Below are positions 36,615-45,605 of a stretch of 64,000 nucleotides of DNA, piece after piece (the stretch's first letter is position 1; each line of letters begins with the position of its first letter). The stretch lies in assembly GCA_016708345.1 (NCBI GenBank), contig JADJFX010000011.1, positions 118,703 through 182,702 on the forward strand. The letters run 5' to 3'. A model generated the notes under the pieces. The model was not told the DNA's origin and did no database searches. It saw only the letters and a program-made list of their open reading frames with translations. Made by a program: the position numbers and the translations under genes. This DNA comes from Candidatus Rhodoferax bjergmarkensis (GTDB lineage: Bacteria > Pseudomonadota > Gammaproteobacteria > Burkholderiales > Burkholderiaceae_C).

Positions 36615-37505
36615 ATGCGCCGAGTCGATTTCTGCAAAGGACTTGTGATCACAGCGGTGAGCGCCATTACGCCCTGGCCGGTTCTGGCGCAGACCGACGC
36701 TGCAGCCCCCGTCATAGGTATGGCCGCCATGGTGGATTCCGCCGCGCGCCTTCGAATGCTCGCCCAGCGCAGCGCCAAGGCTTATTTGATGCTGGGGCAA
36801 GACATCGCGACAGACCAGGCCCGGGTGATTTTGCAGACCAGCATGGAGCAGTTTGAGCTGCACGTGATGCGTTTGAAAACGCTGTCGCCCACCGGCATAG
36901 CCATAGCCCTTGCCAGACTTGAGGCCACATGGGTGCCTTGCAAAGCGTTGCTGGCAGTGGCACCCAGCCGGGTGGGGGCCGACGCGCTTTATGACGCCAG
37001 CGAGACGGTGCAACAAGCTGCCCACCGGTTAACGCTGGCCGTTGAGCAAGCCAGCGATGCACCCATCAACCACTTGATCAGCATTGCAGGGCGCCAGCGC
37101 ATGCTGTCCCAGCGCATGGCCAAGTTTTATTTCTTTCGAACTTGGGGGCTTTATGAATCGCCGGCCGACATGGAGCTGCACCTGAGCCGGGCACATTTCA
37201 CTGCAGTGCTGACCCAAATTGAGCGCTCATCACTGGCAACCACCATCATCAAAGATTCGGTTGCCCGCATCCGGCTCGCATGGGAGCCCTACCAAGAGCT
37301 GCTCTTTGCCAGCCATGACCCCGGCAAGATGCGCCAGGATGCCGCGCGCGTGGCCCAAGGCAGCGAACGCGTGCTGGACGTCACCGAGGAATTGCTGACG
37401 CGCTTGGTGGAACTGGCACAGTCCGCGCCAGCAGCACCGCAAACCAGCGTTTCTCATCGGTCCACACCTGTGTATGGGGCAAGCCCGCACGGTGCAGCAG
37501 GTTGA
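36615..37505 (+). CDS. periplasmic PilJ-type sensor domain protein
   Basis: A protein of 296 residues started at ATG 36615 after AGGAGAGATAC. Signal peptide (cleavage near VLAQTDA), then two PilJ-type sensor repeats: SAARLRMLAQRSAKAYLML and ISIAGRQRMLSQRMAKFYFF. This domain occurs in NarX-like kinases and chemoreceptors. Here it stands alone without a signalling output, so it may bind a ligand for a partner. The last 30 residues or so are read from the egtD remnant, so the natural end may have been lost. The gene sits between two remnant copies, as if it had replaced other genes in the first copy of a tandem duplication. Confidence 0.75.
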   Translation: MRRVDFCKGLVITAVSAITPWPVLAQTDAAAPVIGMAAMVDSAARLRMLAQRSAKAYLMLGQDIATDQARVILQTSMEQFELHVMRLKTLSPTGIAIALARLEATWVPCKALLAVAPSRVGADALYDASETVQQAAHRLTLAVEQASDAPINHLISIAGRQRMLSQRMAKFYFFRTWGLYESPADMELHLSRAHFTAVLTQIERSSLATTIIKDSVARIRLAWEPYQELLFASHDPGKMRQDAARVAQGSERVLDVTEELLTRLVELAQSAPAAPQTSVSHRSTPVYGASPHGAAG

Positions 37506-37730
37506 TGAAATCGTCCACCCGGTATTTGTAGCTGTTCTCCGTGTGGATGCGCTCCCCCCGAGCAAAGGCACGGCTTGCGCCGGGCCAACGCACCACCAGG
37601 TCCACACGGGCCTGCAGATGCATCTCGATGCGCGACGGCTCGGCGTTGAAAAAGGCCCGGTGCTGCCACTGGGTCACATCAAAGTCGCTGCCGATCAGGC
37701 AGTTCAGGTGGTTGAGCGAAAGCGCCATTG
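37421..37730 (-). pseudogene. egtD 3' remnant from a tandem duplication
   Basis: On the minus strand it reads QWQHRAFFNAEPSRIEMH, VRWPGASRAFARGERIHT and LPHTQVWTDEKRWFAVLLA, closely matching the end of egtD at 39502-39808 at about 90 percent of bases by eye. Only the last 100 or so codons remain, without a start or the SAM-binding part. Confidence 0.85.
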
Positions 37731-37842
37731 ATTTTTTTCCTGTCCCTGTCTGTGCTCCGATTGCCGTTAAAAACCATTTCATACACTGCTCTTTGCGGGC
37801 CATGTACAGTGGGCTCAATAGCTTTTTAGCGAGTGTATTGAC

Positions 37843-38760
37843 ATGCCCACCGCCACCCTGCGCCTGATTTTTGGCGACCAGCTCAACCCGGAGCACAGCT
37901 GGTTTGCCAGCGTGCAGCCCGAGGTGGTGTATGTGCTGATGGAGATGCGCCAAGAGACAGATTACGTACTGCACCACGCGCAAAAAATCATCGCCATTTT
38001 TGCGTGCATGCGGGAGCTGGCGCGCCAACTGCGCGAAGCGGGCCACCGCGTGCACTACCTGGCCATTGACGACCCCGCCAACCACCAGAATTTAGACGAC
38101 AACCTGCGCGCACTCATCACCCACTACCAGCCTCAGGTGCTGGAATACCAAGACCCCGACGAATACCGGCTGGCCCGGCAATTACAAGCATTTTTAACCT
38201 CTGGCGCTTATGGAACGTGCGCAAGAAGCTACTCTATTGATAGCAAACACTTCTACACCCAGCGCCATGAAGCGGCCGAACTGTTCGCCAACCGCAAGCA
38301 GTGGCTGATGGAAACCTTCTACCGCCACATGCGCAAGCGCCACCGCGTGCTGATGGCTGATGCCGACAAAGCTCTGGACGTGCAAGCGCTACACCGCTGG
38401 TATCTGGGAATCTAAATTGATGCGTTTGAATGGGTGGAATTGCCCAACAAGCTGGGCATGAGCCAGTTTGCCGACGGCGGCCTGCTGGCCACCAAACCGT
38501 ATGTGAGCAGCGCCGCCTACATTGACCGCATGAGCGACTACTGCAAAGGTTGTGCGTACGACAAAAAGCAACGCCTGGGAGACGCCGCCTGCCCATTCAA
38601 CGCCCTTTACTGGGACTTTTACCAGCGCAACGCCGCCAAGCTCAAGAACAACCCGCGTATTGGCATGGCGTACCGGCAGCTTGAAAAAATGCCCGCCTCT
38701 GAGCAGTTCGCCATTCGTGACCACGCGCAGGCCTTGCGCGCACGGCTGAAGGATTTGTAA
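37843..38760 (+). pseudogene. photolyase/cryptochrome-like (FeS-BCP) gene, internal deletion and stop codon
   Basis: The N-terminal part matches the photolyase-related family (LRLIFGDQLNPEHSWF, EYQDPDEYRLARQL, RKQWLMETFYRHMRKRHRVLM). The C-terminal part follows in the same frame (EWVELPNKLGMSQFADGGLLATKPYVSSAAYIDRMSDYCKGC...CPFN), including the iron-sulfur cysteines. Between them some 250 residues of the FAD-binding domain are missing, and a TAA at 38413 replaces an expected Tyr codon in YLGIYIDAFEW. Such proteins are about 500 residues; this is non-functional as a whole. A dispersed repeat lies in the N-terminal part. The SDR gene follows. Confidence 0.88.
38186..38246 (-). repeat. dispersed repeat inside the photolyase-like coding region
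   Basis: On the minus strand it reads GTAGCTTCTTGCGCACGTTC and then AAGCGCCAGAGG, in frame with the gene and adding about 18 residues to it (FLTSGAYGTCARSYSIDS). Confidence 0.75.
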
Positions 38761-39488
38761 TGACGACCCGAGCCCAAGTCAGCACCCTGAACCAGGATTC
38801 CTTCCCCGAGGGCTTTCGCGCATTGGTCATAGGCGCATCAGGCGGCATAGGCCTGGCCTTTGTGCAGGTGTTGCAAACGCACCCGCGCTGCGGATCGGTA
38901 GTGGGCCTGCACCGCCACTCGACACCGCGCCTGGATCTTGACGACGAGGCCAGCATCGCCAGCGCTGCTGATGCATTGCGTGAGGATGAAAAATTCCATC
39001 TCATCATTCACGCCGCAGGTGTGCTGCACACAGCGAACTTCAGCCCTGAGAAAAAGCTGGGCGATTTGAATTACGCCCAGCTGGAAGCCACTTTCCGCGT
39101 CAACACCTTTGGCCCCGCCCTGGTGCTGCGCCACTTTTGCCCGCTGCTCGACACCCAGCGCGGCGTACTGGCGGTGCTGTCAGCCAAGGTGGGCAGCATT
39201 AAAGACAACCGCCTGGGCGGCTGGTACAGCTACCGCGCATCCAAGGCGGCGCTCAACATGCTGCTCAAAACGGCCGCCATCGAGGTCAAACGCAGCAACC
39301 CCCAGGCGGTGCTGGTCTGCCTGCATCCGGGCACGGTGAATACTGGTTTGTCAAAGCCGTTCAAAGGTGAGCAAATTGGCCGGGCTGCGCCAGACGCTTC
39401 GGCGGACATGCTGGGCGTGTTGAACCGTTTGAAGCCTGCCGATTCCGGTGGATTTTTTACCTACTTGGGCGAACGTTTGCCGTGGTAG
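38760..39488 (+). CDS. short-chain dehydrogenase/reductase
   Basis: A 242-residue Rossmann-fold oxidoreductase. The cofactor motif is VIGASGGIGLAFVQVL, the catalytic Tyr and Lys are in YSYRASKAALNML, and a serine lies in LSAKVGSI. It resembles C-factor-like SDRs that often accompany photolyase-like genes in betaproteobacteria. The ATG overlaps the stop of the photolyase-like gene by one base, so the gene has been left with a broken partner upstream. Substrate unknown. Confidence 0.9.
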   Translation: MTTRAQVSTLNQDSFPEGFRALVIGASGGIGLAFVQVLQTHPRCGSVVGLHRHSTPRLDLDDEASIASAADALREDEKFHLIIHAAGVLHTANFSPEKKLGDLNYAQLEATFRVNTFGPALVLRHFCPLLDTQRGVLAVLSAKVGSIKDNRLGGWYSYRASKAALNMLLKTAAIEVKRSNPQAVLVCLHPGTVNTGLSKPFKGEQIGRAAPDASADMLGVLNRLKPADSGGFFTYLGERLPW

Positions 39489-39497
39489 CCGTGGTAA

Positions 39498-40424
39498 TCA
39501 GGGCCGCGCCAGCACGACCGCAAACCAGCGTTTCGCATCCGTCCACACCTGCGTATGAGGCAAACCCGAGCGGCGCAACATCTCTACAAAATCCTCCACC
39601 CGGTATTTGTAGCTGTTCTCGGTGTGGATGCGCTCCCCCCGCGCAAAGGCACGGCTTGCGCCGGGCCAACGCACCACCAGGTCCACACGGGCCTGCAGAT
39701 GCATCTCGATGCGCGACTGCTCGGCGTTGAAAAAGGCCAGGTGCTGCCACTGCGTCACATCAAAGTCGCTGCCGATCAGGCGGTTCAGGTGGTTGAGCAC
39801 ATTCAGGTTGAAATCTGCTGTGATGCCCGCCGCGTCGTCGTAGGCGGCATGCAAGACCGCCGAGTCCTTGACCAGGTCCACGCCAATCAGCAAAGCCCCA
39901 TCGTCCTGCAGCAAAGCACGCATGCGCGAGAGCAGAGCCTGCGCTTGAGGCGGGTCGAAATTTCCAATGGAAGAGCCGGGGTAAAACACCAGCCGGCGCT
40001 GTGTGGGCAGGCTGGCGGGCAACTCAACGCTGGCCGTCAGGTCGACCGCCAGCGCGTGAATGGCCAGGTTTGGAAACGCCAGGCGCATACCGGCCACCGC
40101 GTCCTGCAAAAACGCCTCCGATATATCCACCGCCACATAGCCGATGGGCTGGATCAGTTCACACAAGGCCCGGGCCTTCTGGCAATTGCCCGCGCCCAGC
40201 TCGATCACCGTGCAGTGGGTGCCAATGGCCTGCGCAATGGCGGGCGCGTGCTCTGACATGATGGCCTGCTCGGTGCGCGTGGGGTAATACTCAGGCAGCC
40301 GGGTAATGTCTTCAAACAGCGCGGAGCCCTTGGCGTCATAAAAGTACTTGGGCGAAACGGCAGCAGGGGTCTGCATCAACCCTTGGACGATTTCCAGCTG
40401 TTCGGGTGTTAAATTTATAGTCAT
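39498..40424 (-). CDS. egtD: L-histidine N-alpha-methyltransferase EgtD
   Basis: Makes hercynine (trimethylhistidine) from histidine with three SAM molecules, the first step of both ergothioneine and selenoneine synthesis. The 308 residues match the family. The SAM site is VIELGAGNCQKARALCEL; FYPGSSIGNFDPPQAQALL and LLIGVDLVKD are the other typical blocks, and the family C-terminus KYRVEDFVEMLRRSGL is intact. It is the only complete egtD in the window and supplies the senA-like gene 13 kb away. Its own 3' part is duplicated at 37421. Confidence 0.95.
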   Translation of the reverse strand: MTINLTPEQLEIVQGLMQTPAAVSPKYFYDAKGSALFEDITRLPEYYPTRTEQAIMSEHAPAIAQAIGTHCTVIELGAGNCQKARALCELIQPIGYVAVDISEAFLQDAVAGMRLAFPNLAIHALAVDLTASVELPASLPTQRRLVFYPGSSIGNFDPPQAQALLSRMRALLQDDGALLIGVDLVKDSAVLHAAYDDAAGITADFNLNVLNHLNRLIGSDFDVTQWQHLAFFNAEQSRIEMHLQARVDLVVRWPGASRAFARGERIHTENSYKYRVEDFVEMLRRSGLPHTQVWTDAKRWFAVVLARP

Positions 40425-40429
40425 TTAGG

Positions 40430-40483
40430 CCTGTACCGCACACAGAATGTGCGCAAGTAGCTATATTTTTAATAGCAATTAAT
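40430..40483 (-). repeat. dispersed repeat upstream of egtD
   Basis: GTACCGCACACAGAATGTGC then GCAAGTAGCTATATTTTTAA. A clear family copy in the space between the egtD start and the end of the CorC-type gene. Confidence 0.7.
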
Positions 40484-40519
40484 ACAAAGAAAACCATGCA
40501 ACGGCGCAGGGGCTGCTGG

Positions 40520-41812
40520 TCAGCCCCCGCTGCTGAAAGCCAGCACTTTGTCGATCCGCTTGCCATCGAGATCAACCACCTCAAACACCCAGCCGCTGCA
40601 CTCAATGCGTTCGCCCGTGACTGGCAACCGGCCAGACACACTCATCAGCAAGCCGGCGACGGTGTTGTAGCGCCCCCGGTCTTCCTCCGGCAAGTCGTCC
40701 AACCCCAAGCGCACCTTCAGTTCGCTGACCGGCATCAAACCGTCCAGCAGCCAAGACCCATCGTCCCGCCGAGTGGCCCAGGCATCCACCTGCGCACCTG
40801 GCTGCAACTCTCCCGTGATGGCCTCCAGCAGGTCGTGTGGCGTGAGCAAGCCCTGGACAACGCCATATTCGTCCACCACCAGCACAAATCGCCCAGACTT
40901 GGCGCGGAACTGCTCCAGCAACTCCATGCCGCTGAGCGTCTCGGGTACAAAAGCAGCGGGGGTGACGTAGGCTTCCAGGGTGCCCGGAGCGTTGACGCCC
41001 AACTCCAACAGGCGTGCCGTGCTGATGAGCCCCACTACTTCGTCCAGCGAGCCGCGACACACCGGGTACCAAGAGTGGGTACCTTTATTGCCACCAGCGC
41101 CCGCCATCTCCAGACTTTGCGCTACTGTATTTGAAGCATCGAGCCAAGCCACATCGACGCGGGGAACCATCAGCGAGGTCAGGGGCCGGTCATCGAGCAA
41201 AAACACGTTTTGCACCATCTGGTGCTCATGCTGCTCAATCACGCCGGCATCCACCCCTTCTTCCAGACTGGCGGTAATTTCTTCTTCCGTTACCGGCCGT
41301 GAGGCATCGGTGTCTATGCGCAGCAGCTTGAGCACTGCAGCGGTGGTGCCAGAGAGCAACTTCACAAAAGGTTTGGCGGCAGTGGCCAGCCACAGCATGG
41401 GGCGCGAAACCCAGCGCGCTACCGACTCGGGGTGCAACTGGCCAATGCGCTTGGGTACCAGTTCACCAAAAATAATGGTGGTAAACGTAATCAGGGTGAC
41501 CACGATGGCCGTGGCGGAGATCGCCGCCGCCTTTTCTGCCACACCAAAGCCATGCAGCCAGGCGGCCACGCCATCAGAAAACGCGGCCTCACCCACAATG
41601 CCGTTCAGAACACCGATGGAGGTGATGCCCACCTGCACCGTGGACAAAAACTGATTTGGATTGCCCAGGAGTTCAAGTGCCGCATGTGCTCCCTTGTCAC
41701 CCGCCTCAGCCATCGCGTTCAGGCGCGATTTGCGGCTTGCGGTCAAGGCCAGCTCCGACATGGCGAACACACCATTGAGCAGGGTCAAGAAGACAATCAG
41801 CAGAAATTCCAT
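40520..41812 (-). CDS. hemolysin/CorC-family membrane protein with CBS domains
   Basis: A 430-residue protein with an N-terminal DUF21 (CNNM) membrane domain of about four helices (MEFLLIVFLTLLNGVFAMSELAL start), a pair of CBS domains (about 200-335) and a CorC/HlyC-type C-terminal domain (about 345-425, DDGSWLLDGLMPVSELK). Such proteins are linked to magnesium or other cation export. The older name hemolysin is misleading. Confidence 0.9.
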   Translation of the reverse strand: MEFLLIVFLTLLNGVFAMSELALTASRKSRLNAMAEAGDKGAHAALELLGNPNQFLSTVQVGITSIGVLNGIVGEAAFSDGVAAWLHGFGVAEKAAAISATAIVVTLITFTTIIFGELVPKRIGQLHPESVARWVSRPMLWLATAAKPFVKLLSGTTAAVLKLLRIDTDASRPVTEEEITASLEEGVDAGVIEQHEHQMVQNVFLLDDRPLTSLMVPRVDVAWLDASNTVAQSLEMAGAGGNKGTHSWYPVCRGSLDEVVGLISTARLLELGVNAPGTLEAYVTPAAFVPETLSGMELLEQFRAKSGRFVLVVDEYGVVQGLLTPHDLLEAITGELQPGAQVDAWATRRDDGSWLLDGLMPVSELKVRLGLDDLPEEDRGRYNTVAGLLMSVSGRLPVTGERIECSGWVFEVVDLDGKRIDKVLAFSSGG

Positions 41813-41836
41813 GAATCAGCGGCGAGAATGAACACC

Positions 41837-42703
41837 ATGGCACTTTACTTGATTGGTGACGTGCAGGGTTGCAATAGCGCCCTGCAGCGTCTGTTGGACG
41901 AAATTTCTTTCTCGCCGAGCCGCGATTCGCTCTATTTTTTGGGTGATCTGGTCAACCGGGGCCCGGACTCGGCAGGCGTGCTGCGCCGCCTGATGGGTTA
42001 CGGCGCAGCGGTTCAATGTGTACTGGGCAACCACGATTTGCACCTGCTGGCCCTCGCCCATGGTGTGAGAAAGCCGCACCGCAAAGACACGCTGGACCCA
42101 ATTTTGCAAGCACCGGACCGACGGGTCATGCTGGACTGGCTGCGCTGGCAGCGCATGGCGATTCTTGAAAACATCCAGGGTCATGAAGTATTAATGGTCC
42201 ATGCCGGCATATTACCTGCGTGGACAGCTAGCAAAACAATAGCACTCGGGTCTGAAGTGGAGTCCGTTTTGCGCAGCCCGGACATTGGTGACTTTCTGCA
42301 GCACATGTACGGCGATGAACCCAGTGGCTGGCACGACTCCCTGACCGGGGTCAACCGACTGCGCGTCATCGTCAATGCCCTGACCCGCATGCGTTTTTGC
42401 GATGCAGCAGGCCACATGGAATTCGCTTCCAAAGAAGGTGCGGGAGCCTGCCCGCAAGGGTATCTGCCCTGGTTTGACGTGCCAGGGCGGCAAACCGCCA
42501 GCATCACGGTCGCATTTGGCCACTGGTCCACCTTGGGCTGGCTCGGTCGCTCCGATGTTTTATCACTTGACACCGGCTGTGTATGGGGTGGCTGCCTGAG
42601 CGCACTACGGCTCGACAGCTCCAAGCCTGGCTGCGCGCAAACTTTCACGTTAAGCCAGGAATTGATTCAGGTGCAATGCCCACAGGCGCAGAAACCGGGT
42701 TGA
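41837..42703 (+). CDS. apaH: diadenosine tetraphosphatase ApaH
   Basis: Symmetrical Ap4A hydrolase. At 288 residues from ATG 41837 (MALYLIGD), which matches the family start; ATG 41828 is also in frame. Metallophosphatase blocks are GDVQGC, GDLVNRGPDS, GNHD, VHAGI and GHWSTLG, all intact. The frame is open far upstream only because it shadows the opposite CorC-type gene. Confidence 0.95.
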   Translation: MALYLIGDVQGCNSALQRLLDEISFSPSRDSLYFLGDLVNRGPDSAGVLRRLMGYGAAVQCVLGNHDLHLLALAHGVRKPHRKDTLDPILQAPDRRVMLDWLRWQRMAILENIQGHEVLMVHAGILPAWTASKTIALGSEVESVLRSPDIGDFLQHMYGDEPSGWHDSLTGVNRLRVIVNALTRMRFCDAAGHMEFASKEGAGACPQGYLPWFDVPGRQTASITVAFGHWSTLGWLGRSDVLSLDTGCVWGGCLSALRLDSSKPGCAQTFTLSQELIQVQCPQAQKPG

Positions 42704-42737
42704 CGGCAAAGCCATCAACCCAACGCCATGAAGGTCT

Positions 42738-44276
42738 TCAGGATATGGCCTTGAACAAGGCCGCTACACGCCGCTTGGGCTTGATATTGGCTGAAATACT
42801 GTGTGACGTGTGACGCGGTGCGCTAGCCTCCCAGGAAGGCGTTGTTTCAGCTGCTGCGGCAGGCTCGTAAGGTTTGTCAAAAAACGGATCGCGGGAGGCG
42901 GCGCTGGGCCGAGAATAATCGCGGCGCGGCGGGCGGTCTTGCCGGGCATACTGCCCCTCGTGGGCCACATCGTGCATGGCCCCTGAGCGATGCCGGGGCG
43001 CACGGGAATCGTCCTGCGCACCTTCAGCGTACATGCGCCGTCCATCATTGATGCGGCCTTGCTTGCGAATATCGGGCACGTCTTCATCAAACTCGACCGC
43101 TTCGAGTTCAATCTTGGCTTTGATGAGTTTTTCAATATCGCCCACCAGGCGCACATCGCTTTTGGACACAAAGGTCACCGCCAAACCGGCGGCCCCGGCA
43201 CGCCCGGTACGGCCAATGCGGTGCACATAGTCTTCCGCGTTGTAGGGCACATCGAAATTGAACACGGCGGGCACATCCTTGATGTCCAGCCCGCGCGCTG
43301 CCACGTCGGTACACACCAGCAAATCAACCTCACCTTTTTTAAAGGCATCCAGCGCTTTCAAGCGCTCCTCCTGGCTCTTGTCACCATGCAAGGCGGTGGT
43401 TTTGAGACCTTCGCGCTCCAGCGAACGGGCCAGCCGGGCGCAGCCGAGTTTGCTGTTGACAAACACAAAGGCCTGCTTCATGCCGCGCTGTTTCAGGATT
43501 TGGTGCAACGCGTGGCGTTTGTCATCATCACCCACGCTGTAGAAATGCTGCTCCACGGTGGAGGCCGTGGCGTTGGAGCGGGCCACCTCAATCGTTACCG
43601 GGTCTTGCAGGTAGCTGTTGGCCAGCCGCTTGATCTCGGGCGAAAATGTGGCCGAAAACAGCAGTGTGGTGCGCTGCTTGGGCAAAAAGCTCAAAATGCG
43701 CTGCAAATCCGGCAAAAAGCCAATGTCCAGCATGCGGTCGGCTTCGTCCAGCACCACGTACTCGACCTGGTTAAGTACAGCGTTTTTCGCTTCAATGTGG
43801 TCCAGCAAGCGACCCGGCGTGGCGACCAGAATTTCAACGCCTTTTTTCAGCTCCAGCGTCTGGGGCTTCATGTCCATGCCGCCGAACACCACGGCACTGC
43901 GCAAATTGGTGTACTTGGCATACAGCTTGACCTGCTGGGCCACCTGATCAGCGAGTTCGCGCGTGGGTAGCAGCACCAAAGCGCGAACCGGGTGGCGCGC
44001 GGGTGAGGTAGAACTGTTTTCGTGCTTGAGCAAGCGGTGCAGCAAGGGCAGCGAAAAGGCAGCGGTCTTGCCGGTGCCGGTCTGGGCCGCGCCCATGACG
44101 TCTTGGCCGGTCATCACCACCGGAATGGCTTGCGCCTGAATCGGGGTCATGGACTCGTAGCCCATATCGGCCACGGCACGGGCCAGTGGTTCGGCCAGTT
44201 GCAATTGGGCAAAGGCCATTGGCAAAGCGGCGTCGAGAATCAGGTCAGCGGTTAAATCAGGGTTCAAATCGGTCAT
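42738..44276 (-). CDS. rhlE: DEAD-box ATP-dependent RNA helicase RhlE
   Basis: RNA helicase of 512 residues that helps in RNA decay and ribosome assembly. The Q motif region MGYESMTPIQAQAIP, motif I AQTGTGKT, Ib TPGRLLD, II DEAD, III SAT and VI HRIGRTGRAG are all present. The C-terminal extension (about residues 400-512) is basic and Arg/Ser/Pro-rich and is likely an RNA-binding tail. The start at 44276 places MTDLNPDLT before the helicase core. Confidence 0.95.
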   Translation of the reverse strand: MTDLNPDLTADLILDAALPMAFAQLQLAEPLARAVADMGYESMTPIQAQAIPVVMTGQDVMGAAQTGTGKTAAFSLPLLHRLLKHENSSTSPARHPVRALVLLPTRELADQVAQQVKLYAKYTNLRSAVVFGGMDMKPQTLELKKGVEILVATPGRLLDHIEAKNAVLNQVEYVVLDEADRMLDIGFLPDLQRILSFLPKQRTTLLFSATFSPEIKRLANSYLQDPVTIEVARSNATASTVEQHFYSVGDDDKRHALHQILKQRGMKQAFVFVNSKLGCARLARSLEREGLKTTALHGDKSQEERLKALDAFKKGEVDLLVCTDVAARGLDIKDVPAVFNFDVPYNAEDYVHRIGRTGRAGAAGLAVTFVSKSDVRLVGDIEKLIKAKIELEAVEFDEDVPDIRKQGRINDGRRMYAEGAQDDSRAPRHRSGAMHDVAHEGQYARQDRPPRRDYSRPSAASRDPFFDKPYEPAAAAETTPSWEASAPRHTSHSISANIKPKRRVAALFKAIS

Positions 44277-44286
44277 TCATAGCCAC

Positions 44287-44335
44287 GTTCAAATGCTATC
44301 AATCCGATAGCTGGTTGCGCCCCACGGGCTGGGGC
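44287..44335 (+). repeat. probable diverged dispersed repeat copy
   Basis: GCTATCAATCCGATAGCTGG then TTGCGCC and a GC-rich tail, between the divergent rhlE and pcp genes. The second arm is poorly kept. Confidence 0.45.
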
Positions 44336-44385
44336 AAACCCTTATATTATCCACCATCTGGCATATCAAGCCAGCAAATTGCACA

Positions 44386-45039
44386 ATGCGACAACCCTCA
44401 AGTCCCTCTATAACTGCTTTGCATCGTGTCGTCCTGCTGACCGGATTTGACCCCTTTGGCGGCCAATTGATCAACTCCAGCTGGGAGGCCGTGCAGGTTT
44501 TGCATCGGCATACCATCCTGGGCCATCGCATCGTGGCGGCGCAACTGCCCACGGTATTCGACCAGTCGTGTGATGTTCTTTCAGCGCTGCTGCGCAAGCA
44601 CCACCCTGGCTTGGTACTGTGCGTCGGCCAGGCCGGGGGCCGCAATGCAATAGCGCTGGAGCAGGTGGCCATCAACCTGAGCGATACACCCATCCCTGAT
44701 AACGCGGGCGTTCAACCCATTGACAAAGCCGTCATCCCGGCTGGCCCGGCCGCCTATTTCACAAGCTTGCCCGTCAAATTGATCGCAAGAGCGCTTTTAA
44801 GCGAAGGCATTCAGGCAGAACTGTCACTCAGCGCTGGCACTTTTGTTTGCAACCATGTTTTCTACAGCCTCATGCATGCACTGACCACCCAAAGTTCGCT
44901 GAAAAGAACCTGCGGTGGTTTTGTGCATGTGCCGCATTTGCCGACGCAAGGCGCACCAAGTATGGTGTTGACTGAGATCGTACGAGGGCTAAAGTTGGCG
45001 GTGCACGTTGCGCTCGAACACCGAAAGCAAACTTTTTGA
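44386..45039 (+). CDS. pcp: pyroglutamyl-peptidase I
   Basis: Cysteine peptidase that removes N-terminal pyroglutamate. It has 217 residues; the family is about 215. The catalytic Glu is in GQAGGRNAIALEQVAINL, the Cys in SAGTFVCNHVFY and the His in GFVHVPHLP. The start TGFDPFGG segment is typical. A stand-alone gene next to ybeY. Confidence 0.95.
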   Translation: MRQPSSPSITALHRVVLLTGFDPFGGQLINSSWEAVQVLHRHTILGHRIVAAQLPTVFDQSCDVLSALLRKHHPGLVLCVGQAGGRNAIALEQVAINLSDTPIPDNAGVQPIDKAVIPAGPAAYFTSLPVKLIARALLSEGIQAELSLSAGTFVCNHVFYSLMHALTTQSSLKRTCGGFVHVPHLPTQGAPSMVLTEIVRGLKLAVHVALEHRKQTF

Positions 45040-45048
45040 ATCCTTGAT

Positions 45049-45105
45049 TGCTATCATTTCAGGAGCTGCTTGCGCTTGATTAACATGCGCTACCGGCCCA
45101 TTTTC
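45049..45105 (+). repeat. dispersed repeat upstream of ybeY
   Basis: GCTATCATTTCAGGAGCTGC then TTGCGCTTG and GCGCTACCGGCCCATTTT, a close match to the copy inside the SPOR gene at 54400. Confidence 0.75.
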
Positions 45106-45116
45106 ATCAAATATTT

Positions 45117-45566
45117 ATGCTCAATCAACTCACCCTGTCCCTGCAGTTCGGCCAAATGGCTGACGCAGCCCCGCACCGTGTCGCCTTGCCCCGCCACCAC
45201 GTCACGCGCTGGTTACGCCACGCGCTGGAACGCGACGCCGAGATCACCGTGCGCATTGTGGGTGCCGAAGAAGGCCAAATGCTCAACCGGGACTACCGGC
45301 AAAAAGACTACGCCACCAACGTGCTGACCTTCGACTACACCCAAGAGCCGCTGGTCACCGCCGACCTTGTACTGTGCGCTCCCGTAGTTGCCAAAGAAGC
45401 CCATGAACAAGGCAAAACGCTTCAGGCCCACTACGCCCATCTGCTGGTGCATGGCGCGCTGCACGCCCAAGGCTGGGACCATGAAACCAGCGAACAGGAC
45501 GCACAAGCCATGGAAGCGCACGAAGTGGAGATTCTGGCGCGCTTGGGGTTCAACAACCCCTACTGA
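45117..45566 (+). CDS. ybeY: endoribonuclease YbeY (16S rRNA maturation)
   Basis: A 149-residue zinc metalloprotein that matures the 16S rRNA 3' end and supports ribosome quality control. The zinc motif with three His is HGALHAQGWDHE, within LLVHGALHAQGWDHETSEQDAQAMEAHEVEIL, a signature of the family. Arg in the N-terminal RNA-binding region and LNRDYRQKDYATNVLTFDY are typical. Confidence 0.95.
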   Translation: MLNQLTLSLQFGQMADAAPHRVALPRHHVTRWLRHALERDAEITVRIVGAEEGQMLNRDYRQKDYATNVLTFDYTQEPLVTADLVLCAPVVAKEAHEQGKTLQAHYAHLLVHGALHAQGWDHETSEQDAQAMEAHEVEILARLGFNNPY

Positions 45567-45605
45567 GCATCGACCCTGCGCCCTAGCAAACTGACTACGA
45601 TTGTC

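Noticed and set aside
37740..37842. Light-responsive operator (TGTACA-like) upstream of the photolyase-like gene
   Set aside because: Only a single GTACA-type half-site is present in each copy, too little to support a regulator.
42222..42250. Possible repeat inside apaH (GCTAGCAAAACAATAGCACT)
   Set aside because: Too short and lacking the TGCGCA arm; the encoded residues fit ApaH.
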